NCBI RefSeq assembly: GCF_003063435.1
Contig: NZ_NESL01000001.1
Span: 434,001 to 498,000 of the forward strand
DNA: 64,000 nucleotides
From: Limnohabitans sp. 2KL-1
GTDB lineage: Bacteria > Pseudomonadota > Gammaproteobacteria > Burkholderiales > Burkholderiaceae_C
Direction: 5' to 3'
Shown here: one piece after another, positions 34,243 to 42,250 of the stretch
Position numbering within the stretch: position 1 is the first letter of the stretch
Layout: each line of letters starts with the position of its first letter
Program-made: the position numbers and the translations under genes
The notes under the pieces: model-generated
What the model was told of the DNA's origin: nothing
What the model saw: the letters and a program-made list of their open reading frames with translations, nothing else
Database searches by the model: none

Positions 34243-34634
34243 TCTTGGTCGATACCAATGTCCTGCTCGACATTTACAAAGCCGATCCCATCTGGATGCC
34301 ATGGTCGCTTCAACAGTTGCGCAGTCCCAAAACCGGTGAACTGGGCATCAACATGGTCGTGTACGCCGAATTGGCGGGGCACCCGGCTGAGCTTGCGCAT
34401 CTGGACAGTTTTCTGGACGCCCTGGGTATTGAAATGACGGAACTGTCCAAGCCCGCAGCACGGTTGGCTGGGCAAGCGTTTCGACAGTACCGCCAACGCG
34501 GCGGCACCAAAACCGGGGTCTTGCCCGACTTCTTTATTGGCGCTCACGCCAAAGCCGAGGGTTACCCGCTGCTCACTCGCGATGCAGGCCGCTACCGCAA
34601 CTACTTTCCGGGCATCGATTTGATCTGCCCCTGA
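34239..34634 (+). CDS. PIN-domain ribonuclease toxin (VapC-like)
   Basis: A 131-residue PIN protein with the acidic site D5 (LVDTNVLLD), E44 (VVYAELAG), D97 (LPDFFIGAHA) and D115 (LTRDAGRY), all present, so it is predicted to be an active Mg-dependent RNase. It starts at 34239, coupled to the antitoxin. The pair interrupts the hpa operon between hpaE and hpaD on the operon's strand, 27 bases before hpaD. Confidence 0.87.
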   Translation: MILVDTNVLLDIYKADPIWMPWSLQQLRSPKTGELGINMVVYAELAGHPAELAHLDSFLDALGIEMTELSKPAARLAGQAFRQYRQRGGTKTGVLPDFFIGAHAKAEGYPLLTRDAGRYRNYFPGIDLICP

Positions 34635-34661
34635 TTTCCACCCGCATCCACAGGACACCCC

Positions 34662-35588
34662 ATGGGACAACTTGCCCTCGCCGCCAAAATCACCCACGTG
34701 CCGAGCATGTACCTGAGTGAGATACCTGGTCCGCGCTTTGGCACGCGCCAAAGCGCCATCGATGGTCACAAGGAAATCAGCCGCCGTTGCCGTGCCATGG
34801 GTGTGGATACGCTGGTGGTGTTTGACACGCACTGGCTGGTCAATGCCAGCTACCACATCAACTGCGCGCCGCATTACAAGGGCGTTTACACCAGCAACGA
34901 GCTGCCGCACTTCATCAGCAACCTGCCTTTTGAGTCGCCTGGCAACCCGGCGCTGGGGCATTTGCTGGCCCAAGTGGCCAACGACCACGGTGTGGAAACC
35001 CTGGCGCACGACGCCACGACCTTACAGCCCGAATACGGAACGCTGGTGCCGCTGCGTTACATGAACGAAGACCAGCATTTCAAGGTGGTCTCGGTCTCGG
35101 CCCTGTGTACTTCGCACTACCTCAACGACAGCGCCCGCCTGGGCTGGGCCATGCGCGAGGCGGTCGAAAAGCATTACGACGGCAAGGTCGCTTTTCTGGC
35201 CAGCGGCAGCTTGAGCCACCGCTTTGCGCAAAACGGCTTGGCCCCGGAGTTCGCGCACAAGATCTGGAGCCCGTTTCTGGAGCAGCTCGATAAGCAGGTG
35301 TTGCAGATGTGGGGCCAGCGCGAGTGGAAAGCCTTTTGCGAGATGCTGCCCGAGTACGCCAGCAAGGGTCACGGCGAAGGCTTCATGCACGACACCGCCA
35401 TGCTGATGGGGGCTTTGGGCTGGACCGGTTACGGCGGCGGTGTCGAGATCGTGACGCCGTACTTCGGAGCCAGCGGCACGGGCCAGCTCAATGCGATTTT
35501 TGAAGTCACGCCGCAAACCGGTGAACACATTCCAGCGGCGCAGGCCAGCAGTGCTCAGGGCTACACGGCTGTGAGCACCCGGCTGTGA
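34662..35588 (+). CDS. hpaD: Homoprotocatechuate 2,3-dioxygenase (LigB-type)
   Basis: A 308-residue class III extradiol dioxygenase. Features are AAKITHVPSMYLSE (first metal histidine), VFDTHWLVNASYHIN (second), YGTLVPLRYM, and FLASGSLSHRFAQNG with its active-site histidine. It opens the ring of 3,4-dihydroxyphenylacetate to 5-carboxymethyl-2-hydroxymuconate semialdehyde. It is of the E. coli HpaD type, unrelated to the VOC-fold proteins at 25.9 and 27.3 kb. Confidence 0.92.
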   Translation: MGQLALAAKITHVPSMYLSEIPGPRFGTRQSAIDGHKEISRRCRAMGVDTLVVFDTHWLVNASYHINCAPHYKGVYTSNELPHFISNLPFESPGNPALGHLLAQVANDHGVETLAHDATTLQPEYGTLVPLRYMNEDQHFKVVSVSALCTSHYLNDSARLGWAMREAVEKHYDGKVAFLASGSLSHRFAQNGLAPEFAHKIWSPFLEQLDKQVLQMWGQREWKAFCEMLPEYASKGHGEGFMHDTAMLMGALGWTGYGGGVEIVTPYFGASGTGQLNAIFEVTPQTGEHIPAAQASSAQGYTAVSTRL

Positions 35589-35603
35589 ACATGCTTTTCC
35601 CCC

Positions 35604-35680
35604 GTAGGTCGGCGGCTACAGCCCCGACGAAGACCTTTGACACACCCATGTCGGACCTGAAGGTCCGACCTACAGACAAC
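35604..35680. repeat. Intergenic palindromic repeat (hpaD-hpaF)
   Basis: A perfect 9-base stem, GTCGGACCT (35650-35658) with AGGTCCGAC (35661-35669), followed by CTACAG. An upstream GTAGGTCGGCGGCTACAG can pair with the same sequence. This resembles REP-like elements dispersed between genes in Comamonadaceae. It may stabilise mRNA ends within the operon. Confidence 0.6.
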
Positions 35681-35697
35681 TCGACAAAGACAGAACC

Positions 35698-36135
35698 ATG
35701 CCCCACCTCGTGATTCTCTATACCGGCCAGCTCGACCACGAGGTCAGCATGACCGCCTTGTGCCGCCAGCTGGCCGACGCCATGCTCACCGTCCACGATG
35801 AAGACGGTAAACAAGTCTTTCCCACGGGTGGTACCCGCGTGCTGGCTTATCCTGCGCCGCATTACGCGGTGGCCGATGGCGGTGCGGCCGGGCGCGAGGC
35901 CGGGGGCACGGGCGACTATGCCTTTGTGTACCTGAATGTGCGCATGGGTCGGGGCCGCAGCGAGGCCACCCAGCAACGCGCAGGGCAGACCCTGCTCGAA
36001 GTGGCCAAGGCCTTTTTTGTGCCGGTCATGGCCCAGCGCCACATCGGCCTCACGCTGCAGATCGACGTGGGGGCCGAGGTGTTTGATGCCAAACACAGCA
36101 ACCTGCATCCGCTGTTTCAAAAGGGGGCCGTTTGA
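35698..36135 (+). CDS. hpaF: 5-carboxymethyl-2-hydroxymuconate delta-isomerase
   Basis: A 145-residue tautomerase-superfamily protein with the mature N-terminal catalytic proline (MPHLVILYTGQLD). Conserved segments are YPAPHYAVADG, FVYLNVRMGRGRSEATQQRAG and HIGLTLQIDVG. It converts the enol form of the ring-cleavage product into the keto form used by HpaG. It is longer than the E. coli enzyme (about 126 residues) because of inserts. Confidence 0.87.
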   Translation: MPHLVILYTGQLDHEVSMTALCRQLADAMLTVHDEDGKQVFPTGGTRVLAYPAPHYAVADGGAAGREAGGTGDYAFVYLNVRMGRGRSEATQQRAGQTLLEVAKAFFVPVMAQRHIGLTLQIDVGAEVFDAKHSNLHPLFQKGAV

Positions 36136-36152
36136 GGCCTAAGTTTTCAACC

Positions 36153-36231
36153 ATGGATCGCTACGCTGCGCTCGCGATGGCACCTTTTTTTGCGCTGTCA
36201 TGGCGAGGAGCGCAGCGACGTGGCCATCCAT
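36153..36231. repeat. Large inverted repeat of the ERSD/REP type (hpaF-hpaH)
   Basis: The left arm at about 36153-36182 and the right arm at 36196-36231 are near complements around a loop containing CCTTTTTTT. The right arm contains GGCGAGGAGCGCAGCGACG, which translates as the familiar false peptide [11 protein letters not shown]. Such elements are dispersed palindromic repeats. It can fold into a long hairpin in the hpa transcript. Confidence 0.65.
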
Positions 36232-36252
36232 TTTCCAACTCACCAAAACACC

Positions 36253-37068
36253 ATGTTTGACGACGCATTGATCCAGCAGCTCGCGCAAGAGCTGCACCAG
36301 TCCGAAAAATTCCGTGTGCAGATCGAGCATTTTTCCAAACGCTACCCGGGCATGACGATTGAAGACGGCTACCGCATCAACCGCGCCTGGATGCAGATCA
36401 AGTTCGCCGAGGGGCGCACCATGATCGGCCACAAAATTGGCCTCACCAGCCGTGCCATGCAGGTCTCCAGCCAGATCGACGAACCCGATTACGGCACGCT
36501 GCTGGACAACATGCGCTACACCTGCACGCCCGGTCAGGTGCTGGACATTCCTTTCACGAGCTTCATAGCCCCGCGTGTGGAGGTGGAGCTGGCTTTCATT
36601 CTTAAGAAAGAACTGCGCGGCCCCAACGTGACGGTGCAGCAGGTGCTCGATGCCACCGATTACGTGACGCCCGCCATCGAGATCATCGATTCGCGCATCG
36701 AGCAGTTCGACCGCCACACCAAGGTGATGCGCAAGGTGTTTGACACCATCAGCGACAACGCCGCCAACGCGGGCATCGTGCTGGGGGCCAAGCGGGTTGA
36801 TCCACTGACCACCGACCTGCCTTGGTGCGGCGCGGTGCTGCGCCAGAACGGTGTGGTCGAGGAAACGGGCCTCGCCGCTGGCGTGCAGGGACACCCGGCT
36901 GTAGGCATCGCCTGGCTGGCCAACAAGCTGGCGCCCTGGGGCGAGCACTTGCAGGCGGGCGAGATCGTGTTGGCCGGTTCGTTCACCAAACCTGCGCCTG
37001 CCAAAGTGGGCGATGTGTTTGATGCGGATTACGGGCCGTTGGGCAAGCTGGAGTTTCGGTTTGTTTGA
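36253..37068 (+). CDS. hpaH: 2-oxo-hept-4-ene-1,7-dioate hydratase
   Basis: A 271-residue protein of the FAH/hydratase family. It has [43 protein letters not shown] and [12 protein letters not shown], with terminal [22 protein letters not shown]. It hydrates the dienol to 4-hydroxy-2-oxoheptanedioate, feeding HpaI. The start at 36253 was chosen because the longer frame beginning at 36190 encodes only repeat DNA. Confidence 0.92.
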   Translation: MFDDALIQQLAQELHQSEKFRVQIEHFSKRYPGMTIEDGYRINRAWMQIKFAEGRTMIGHKIGLTSRAMQVSSQIDEPDYGTLLDNMRYTCTPGQVLDIPFTSFIAPRVEVELAFILKKELRGPNVTVQQVLDATDYVTPAIEIIDSRIEQFDRHTKVMRKVFDTISDNAANAGIVLGAKRVDPLTTDLPWCGAVLRQNGVVEETGLAAGVQGHPAVGIAWLANKLAPWGEHLQAGEIVLAGSFTKPAPAKVGDVFDADYGPLGKLEFRFV

Positions 37069-37121
37069 GCTATTGGATTCGTCTCCAGTGGCTTCGTCTT
37101 GCGATAGCGGAGGGCTGTTGT

Positions 37122-37189
37122 GTCCGGGGTGGCGGCCCGGGCTCAGAGGCGCTTCGCTTTGCCACATCGACCAGGCCGCCACCCCGGAC
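37122..37189. repeat. Perfect 16-bp inverted repeat (hpaH-hpaI)
   Basis: GTCCGGGGTGGCGGCC at 37122-37137 is exactly complementary to GGCCGCCACCCCGGAC at 37174-37189, with a 36-base loop. The stem is very GC-rich and should form a stable hairpin in the operon's mRNA. It is of another family than the elements in the neighbouring spacers. Confidence 0.7.
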
Positions 37190-37231
37190 CCAACATCCTG
37201 CAAACCTTGATCACCTCAAAGGAGTCGCCTC

Positions 37232-38047
37232 ATGAACACCCCTGTCAACCTATTCAAACAAGCCCTGAAAAACCAACGCCCCCAGATCGGCCTGTGGATG
37301 GGCTTGGCCAATGCCTACACCGCTGAAATCTGTGCGCTGGCCGGATTCGACTGGCTGGTCATCGACGGCGAACACGCGCCCAATGATTTGCGCAGCATCC
37401 AGGCCCAGCTGCAAACCCTGGCCGCTTACCCCACCAGCCACCCGGTGTGCCGTGTGCCGGTGGGGGACACCGCGCTCATCAAGCAATACCTCGACCTGGG
37501 CGCGCAAAACATCTTGGTGCCCATGGTCGATACGGCCGAACAGGCCGCACAACTGGTGCAGGCCATGCGCTACCCGCAAGACGATGGGCAAGGGGGCGTG
37601 CGCGGCATGGCCGGAGCGCGGGCCTCGCGCTGGGGGCATTTCCCGGATTACTTCAAGCGTGCCAACGAAGAGGTCTGCTTGCTGGTGCAAGTCGAATCGC
37701 GTGAGGCGCTGAGTAACCTCGATGCGATCGCTGCCACGCCCGGGGTCGATGGTGTGTTCATCGGCCCGGCCGATTTGTCGGCCTCGATGGGCCATGTGGG
37801 CAACGCTGCGCACCCCGAGGTGCAGGCTGCCATTGCCGACGCCATCGCCCGCATCCTCAAAGCGGGCAAGGCCCCCGGCATCCTCACGCCCGATCGGCAA
37901 CTGGCAGCGCAATACCTGAAGCTCGGCGCGGTGTTTGTGGCCGTGGGCCTGGACACGCAAATCCTGATGCGCCAGACCACCGAGCTGGCCGCCCATTTCA
38001 AAGCCGAAGTCACCGCCGCCGTGCCTGCCAAAGGCAGCACCTACTGA
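37232..38047 (+). CDS. hpaI: 4-hydroxy-2-oxoheptanedioate aldolase
   Basis: A 271-residue class II HpcH/HpaI aldolase. Features are the catalytic histidine H48 (IDGEHAPND), Arg74 (CRVPVGD), metal ligands in [10 protein letters not shown] and [12 protein letters not shown], and [11 protein letters not shown]. It splits 4-hydroxy-2-oxoheptanedioate into pyruvate and succinic semialdehyde, the last step of the pathway. The length is close to that of E. coli HpaI. Confidence 0.93.
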   Translation: MNTPVNLFKQALKNQRPQIGLWMGLANAYTAEICALAGFDWLVIDGEHAPNDLRSIQAQLQTLAAYPTSHPVCRVPVGDTALIKQYLDLGAQNILVPMVDTAEQAAQLVQAMRYPQDDGQGGVRGMAGARASRWGHFPDYFKRANEEVCLLVQVESREALSNLDAIAATPGVDGVFIGPADLSASMGHVGNAAHPEVQAAIADAIARILKAGKAPGILTPDRQLAAQYLKLGAVFVAVGLDTQILMRQTTELAAHFKAEVTAAVPAKGSTY

Positions 38048-38056
38048 ACGACAAAA

Positions 38057-38150
38057 TTTAATTGGGGTCAGATCCCGATTAATTTTCTTCAGTCGACTCA
38101 ATCAACAGTTGGGTTCTGACCCCCATTAAAACTGAGCCCAATTAAAAGGA
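38057..38150. repeat. GGGGTCAGA-type inverted repeat (hpaI-aldolase)
   Basis: TTTAATTGGGGTCAGATCCC (38057-38076) is complementary at 18 of 20 positions to GGGTTCTGACCCCCATTAAA (38111-38130). A third related half (GCCCAATTAAAA) follows at about 38136. This type of repeat is common between genes in betaproteobacteria and is often linked to REP-associated tyrosine transposases. Confidence 0.65.
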
Positions 38151-38157
38151 GATCACG

Positions 38158-38946
38158 ATGTTTCCATCCCCTCAGCCCGTAGTCCCATCCCTGCAAGCAC
38201 GCGTGCACCCTGACGAATGGCAGGCGCGTCTGGAGCTGGCCGCCTGCTACCGTGTGTTTGCCATGCTCGGCTGGACCGAGATGATTTACAACCACATCAC
38301 CGTGCGTTTGCCTGACAGCGTGACCGGCGGTGACAAGCAGTTTTTGATCAACCCCTTTGGCCTGCATTACAGCGAGGTCACGGCCAGCAACCTGGTCAAG
38401 ATCAACCTGCAAGGCGAGGTCCTCGACGGCTCGCCCTACCAGGTCAACCCTGCCGGGTTTGTGGTGCATGCCACGCTGCACGGTGGCATGGACGGCGCGC
38501 ATTGCGTGATGCACACCCACACCACGGCGGGCGTGGCGGTGGCGTGCCTGAAAGACGGCCTCTCGCAAAGCAATTTCTATTCGGCCCAGCTGCATGGCAT
38601 GGTGGCCTACCACGACTTCGAGGGCATCACCATCCACGCCGAAGAGGGGCCGCGTGTGCTGCAAAGCATCGGCAACAAGCCTGCGGTGATCCTGCGCAAC
38701 CACGGCTTACTGGCCTGGGGGCAAACACTGCCGCAGACCTTTGCGATTTTGTGGACGCTGCAACGCGCCTGCGAAATCCAGCTGGCCACGCAAAGCATGG
38801 GCGCGCCGATTCCGGTGCCTGAGGCGATTGCGGCCCAATGCACCCGCGATGCCTTGCAGTTCAACCCGAACCTCGGGGCAGGGCAAGACGTGTTCGAGGC
38901 GCTGGTGCGCCGGATGGACAAACAAGACACAGGGTGGCGCGCATGA
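38158..38946 (+). CDS. Class II aldolase/adducin-family protein
   Basis: A 262-residue protein with the zinc triad region VMHTHTTAGVAVACL and ILRNHGLLAWG, plus YNHITVRLPD and FLINPFGLHYSEVTASNLVKIN. Family members are fuculose-phosphate-type aldolases or decarboxylases. Its place after hpaI suggests a role on a side product of the aromatic pathway, but the substrate is unknown. It overlaps the next gene by ATGA. Confidence 0.82.
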   Translation: MFPSPQPVVPSLQARVHPDEWQARLELAACYRVFAMLGWTEMIYNHITVRLPDSVTGGDKQFLINPFGLHYSEVTASNLVKINLQGEVLDGSPYQVNPAGFVVHATLHGGMDGAHCVMHTHTTAGVAVACLKDGLSQSNFYSAQLHGMVAYHDFEGITIHAEEGPRVLQSIGNKPAVILRNHGLLAWGQTLPQTFAILWTLQRACEIQLATQSMGAPIPVPEAIAAQCTRDALQFNPNLGAGQDVFEALVRRMDKQDTGWRA

Positions 38947-39956
38947 GCGAAACAATGAACGATGTGACATTCAACAAAATCGCCATCGTTGGCGCAGGCG
39001 CGATTGGCGGCTGGATGGGGGTGCATCTGGCGCGGGCTGGGTCGCAGGTCAGCGTGCTGGCGCGGGGCGACACCTTGCAGACCTTGCGGCAGCAGGGTTT
39101 GCAACTGCACCATGGCGGCGAGGTGCACACCGTGCCGGTCACGGCCTCGAATGACGCGGCAGCCCTGGGTGTGCAAGACCTGGTGGTGATCTCGGTCAAG
39201 GCCCCGGCGCTGGTGGCGGTGGCGCAGCAGGTGGGCCCGCTGATCGGCCCCCACACCGTGGTGCTGACGGCCATGAACGGCGTGCCTTGGTGGTTTTTGC
39301 AAGGCTTTGGTGGCCCGATGGCGGGGCATTCGCTCCGCTCGGTGGACCCGGCAGGTGCCATTGCCCGAGCCTTGCCCGCCGCGCACATCATCGGCTGCGT
39401 GGTGCATGCCAGCTGCTCGGTCGATGCGCCAGGCGTGATCCGTCACCACTTTGGCGATGGCCTGATCGTGGGCGAGCCTTCGGGCCAAGTCACGCCCCGG
39501 GTGCAGGCTTTGCACGCGCTGCTGCAACAAGCCGGTTTCAAGGCCACACTGTCGCCGCAAATTCAGAAAGACATTTGGTACAAGCTCTGGGGCAACATGA
39601 CGATCAACCCGATCAGCGCCTTCACCGGGGCCACCACCGATCGGATTCTGGACGACGATCTGGTACGCGGCTTTGTCTCGGACATGATGCTCGAAGCCAA
39701 GGCCATCGGGGCTGCCATCGGCATCCCGATCGACCAGCAACCCGAAGACCGCCATGCCGTCACGCGCAAGCTGGGGGCGTTTCGCACCTCCATGCTGCAA
39801 GACGTGCAATCGGGCAAGCCGGTGGAACTCGATGCGCTGGTCAGCGCTGTGCGCGAGTTGGGCCAGCTGACCGGGGTGGCCACGCCCTTCATTGACGCGC
39901 TGTTGGGTCTCAGTCGCTTGCATGCCAGAGGTTTGGGGCTCTACCCCGCACAATGA
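38943..39956 (+). CDS. Ketopantoate reductase-like (ApbA/PanE family) oxidoreductase
   Basis: A 337-residue NADPH-dependent reductase. The Rossmann motif IAIVGAGAIGGWMGVHLARAG is followed by VISVKAPALVAVAQQVGP, and the catalytic lysine and asparagine lie in KDIWYKLWGNMTINPISAFTG. It is coupled by ATGA to the class II aldolase, a pairing that suggests successive aldol and reduction steps on a 2-oxo acid rather than pantothenate synthesis. Exact role unknown. Confidence 0.8.
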   Translation: MSETMNDVTFNKIAIVGAGAIGGWMGVHLARAGSQVSVLARGDTLQTLRQQGLQLHHGGEVHTVPVTASNDAAALGVQDLVVISVKAPALVAVAQQVGPLIGPHTVVLTAMNGVPWWFLQGFGGPMAGHSLRSVDPAGAIARALPAAHIIGCVVHASCSVDAPGVIRHHFGDGLIVGEPSGQVTPRVQALHALLQQAGFKATLSPQIQKDIWYKLWGNMTINPISAFTGATTDRILDDDLVRGFVSDMMLEAKAIGAAIGIPIDQQPEDRHAVTRKLGAFRTSMLQDVQSGKPVELDALVSAVRELGQLTGVATPFIDALLGLSRLHARGLGLYPAQ

Positions 39957-39960
39957 ACGC

Positions 39961-40869
39961 ATGACTTCTGCCACCAAACCAGGTTTGTCGGGCGCGGCCT
40001 TTGCCACGCTCTTGTTGATCGCTTTCATGATGGGGGCCAACCATGTGGCGGCGCGCACCGCTTTCAACCATGGGGTGGACGTGGTCACGGCGGTCACCTT
40101 CCGCAGCCTGGTCACCGCTTCGGTGGTGGCGCTGATCCTGTGGCAGCAAAAAGTGGCGCTGCGCTTTGCACCCCGCAGTCGCCGCTTTTTGCCGCTGATC
40201 GGCGTGCTGATCGCAGTGCAAAGCGTGTGCCTGTATTCGTCGGTGGCCCGCCTGCCGGTGGCGCTGGCCTTGCTGGCCTTCAACACCTACCCGTTGGCCA
40301 CCGCCTTATGGGCGCGGCTTTTGTATGGCCATCGGCCCGAGCGGGCCGTGTTGCTGGCCATGCCGGTGCTGATGGCGGGTCTGGCGCTGGCGCTCGATGT
40401 CTTCGGCGCAGCTTCGGGTCTTGGCGCGCAGCAGCAGTGGCAGCAGATTGGCGTGGGTGTGGCTTTTGCTCTGGCGGCGTCGGCCACCTTCGGGCTGGCG
40501 CTGGTGTTCACGCAGCACGAAACGGCCGAGGTCGATGGTCGCCTGCGCACCTTCACCACCATGAGCACCGTGGGTGTGCTGGCCGCGGTGGTGGCTTTCG
40601 GTCAAGGCGGCCTGCACCTGCCCGATGCGCCTGCCGGCTGGTGGGGTCTGGGCCTGCTGACTTTTTTGTACGGCACGGCCTTCACCATCATGTTCACCGT
40701 GCTACCCAAACTGGGCGTGGTGGGCAATTCAGCCATCATGAACGTCGAACCGGTCTTCGCGCTGGTGCTGGCCTGGGCGGTGCTCGGCCAGTCGATTGCG
40801 CTGATGCAACTGGTGGGCGCCATGATTGTGGTGGTGACGGTGATGTGGCTGGGCTTGCGCAAGAAATAA
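39961..40869 (+). CDS. EamA/DMT-family transporter
   Basis: A 302-residue protein with ten hydrophobic segments in two five-helix repeats. The first begins FATLLLIAFMMGANHVAARTAF; the second starts near IGVGVAFALAASATFGLALVF and ends with NVEPVFALVLAWAVLGQSIA, the typical EamA signature. It starts five bases after the reductase. It may export or import a metabolite of the aldolase/reductase pair. Confidence 0.88.
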   Translation: MTSATKPGLSGAAFATLLLIAFMMGANHVAARTAFNHGVDVVTAVTFRSLVTASVVALILWQQKVALRFAPRSRRFLPLIGVLIAVQSVCLYSSVARLPVALALLAFNTYPLATALWARLLYGHRPERAVLLAMPVLMAGLALALDVFGAASGLGAQQQWQQIGVGVAFALAASATFGLALVFTQHETAEVDGRLRTFTTMSTVGVLAAVVAFGQGGLHLPDAPAGWWGLGLLTFLYGTAFTIMFTVLPKLGVVGNSAIMNVEPVFALVLAWAVLGQSIALMQLVGAMIVVVTVMWLGLRKK

Positions 40870-41230
40870 GAAACCAAGTCAATGGCCGTTGACGAGGGCG
40901 GTATGTCACCGGGGCGGAGGTGGGTTTTTTGCAGTGGATATGCCAATGCTGACCAAAGTTTCGGCATGCCATTGTTTGGCACAAACGAAACAGGGTGTCT
41001 CCTGTAAAGGGGACACCCTGTCGCGAACAGCCTGGATGGCTCTCGTCTTCAGGCGGCTGCGAGCCAGTAACCTGCGTTGAATGGGCTGCTCATGCGCAGC
41101 GCCAAGGGCGAAACGTCCACCAGTTTGTCGGTGGGCATTTTTTCGCCATCTTCGATCGATTCGGCCATCACGGCGTCCTCGGTTTGTGCCTCATTCGCCC
41201 GTCCTGCTTGGCTGTTTTGCGCAGAACGGG
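40870..41230. other. Spacer with hairpin and a doubtful small frame
   Basis: CAGGGTGTCTCC (40991-41002) can pair with GGGGACACCCTG (41009-41020) over 12 bases with one G-T wobble, a probable terminator-like hairpin after the transporter or the barstar gene. A minus-strand frame ending at 41049 (MAESIEDGEKMPTDKLVDVS) overlaps the barstar stop. It is unsupported by motifs, so I do not call it a gene. Confidence 0.45.
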
Positions 41231-41656
41231 CTACCGAAAAGAATAGAAGCATCGGAAGGGAATCTTCCGGTCTCCCCAATAATCGGCCGTGTCGCGGAAG
41301 ATGTCCAGCAATTGCTCGCGGGCTTCCTTGTCGAACTTGGCATGTGCAGGGATCTGCTCCAACACCACGATGAAACCAGGCTGAGGGCCCGACTTGTGCA
41401 GTGGGTCTGTCATGCAGTCGTACAGGGCATCAAAGTTCTTGCCGAAGTGCGAAGGCAGCGTGAATTGCGCACCAATCAGGTCCAGCACGTCTTGTTTGCT
41501 CTGGGCTTCGGCCAGGTTGGCATACAAAAAGTGGTGGCCCAAACCTTGGGCGGCCTCTTGCAGATCGCTCACGCGGTAGGCGCGAATCGACTGCACGATG
41601 TTGGACCGCACGCCCTTCAGGGGCGGCTCTTGGTCATGACGAATCGGCGTGTCCAT
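41231..41656 (-). CDS. Barstar-family ribonuclease inhibitor
   Basis: A 141-residue protein from the ATG at 41656. The barstar fold is shown by SKQDVLDLIGAQFTLPSHFGKNFDALYDCMTDP, with the conserved N-F-D-A-L segment, and PGFIVVLEQIPAHAKFDKEA. It should bind the barnase-like RNase encoded 29 bases upstream and protect the cytoplasm. The long N-terminal extension is not typical of small barstars. Confidence 0.85.
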   Translation of the reverse strand: MDTPIRHDQEPPLKGVRSNIVQSIRAYRVSDLQEAAQGLGHHFLYANLAEAQSKQDVLDLIGAQFTLPSHFGKNFDALYDCMTDPLHKSGPQPGFIVVLEQIPAHAKFDKEAREQLLDIFRDTADYWGDRKIPFRCFYSFR

Positions 41657-41685
41657 CTCCGTGGTCTTTCTTTCAGGTCTAAAAA

Positions 41686-42099
41686 TCAAGGCTTATCGAC
41701 AATCATGCGAAAACTCGCGTAATGGTCCTGGGTGTAGTAACAGGCTTTCGGTTCTGACGGAACCGGGCCACCGCAGACAATGCGACGGGCCCCTCGGTTG
41801 CGTTCGCCGGGCGTCCTGACGGTATATTCACGGTAGTAACCCCTCGCTTCGCGAGGCAGAATCCGCTCACGATTGCCAAAAACTGTCCCGTCCTTTTCAT
41901 ATGGAAAAGGACCGCCCTTGCGGATGCGTTGGTAAGTTTCTTGGCCTTCGCGGGGCAGCTCGGTTGTCAACATCGTTGACAAGGCTGGCACCTCTTGGGG
42001 AGAACGTGCATGCACCAAAAATGTGCATGCCATCAAAATCAAACCCATCAACGTGGTTGCCCAACGATGACGGGTCACGGCTTGTTGTGCCACCCTCAT
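41686..42099 (-). CDS. Secreted barnase/RNase Sa-type ribonuclease
   Basis: A 137-residue precursor from the ATG at 42099, with a basic N-terminus and a hydrophobic signal segment (ATTLMGLILMACTFLVHA). The active-site set of the N1/T1 family is intact: glutamate in YYREYTVRTPG, arginine in RGARRIVCGG and histidine in YTQDHYASF. It would cleave RNA 3' of guanosine outside the cytoplasm. It is the upstream gene of the barstar pair. Confidence 0.87.
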   Translation of the reverse strand: MRVAQQAVTRHRWATTLMGLILMACTFLVHARSPQEVPALSTMLTTELPREGQETYQRIRKGGPFPYEKDGTVFGNRERILPREARGYYREYTVRTPGERNRGARRIVCGGPVPSEPKACYYTQDHYASFRMIVDKP

Positions 42100-42199
42100 G
42101 AATACACCTTTCAGGAGCATCCGGGTTTACCCGAAAACTCGAAGGCGCTAGTGTGCGACAAATGCCATGAAAATGCAAGCGGATGCCCAATAAATAGGC

Positions 42200-42228
42200 A
42201 AAAACACCCCGGTTTTTAACAGGGTGTG
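42200..42228 (-). terminator. Rho-independent terminator of maeB
   Basis: On the minus strand, ACACCC pairs with GGGTGT around a 12-base loop and is followed by TTTTT, about 25 bases after the maeB stop codon. It also separates maeB from the barnase gene on the same strand. Confidence 0.6.
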
Positions 42229-42250
42229 AGCGAACACTTTGATTTTCAGC

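Noticed and set aside
36190-36252. N-terminal extension of HpaH ([13 protein letters not shown])
   Set aside because: It is the translation of a dispersed palindromic repeat, not protein; the start at 36253 matches the family.
41049-41279. Small minus-strand frame overlapping the end of the barstar gene
   Set aside because: It has no motif, no ribosome site, and overlaps a sure gene by about 48 bases.
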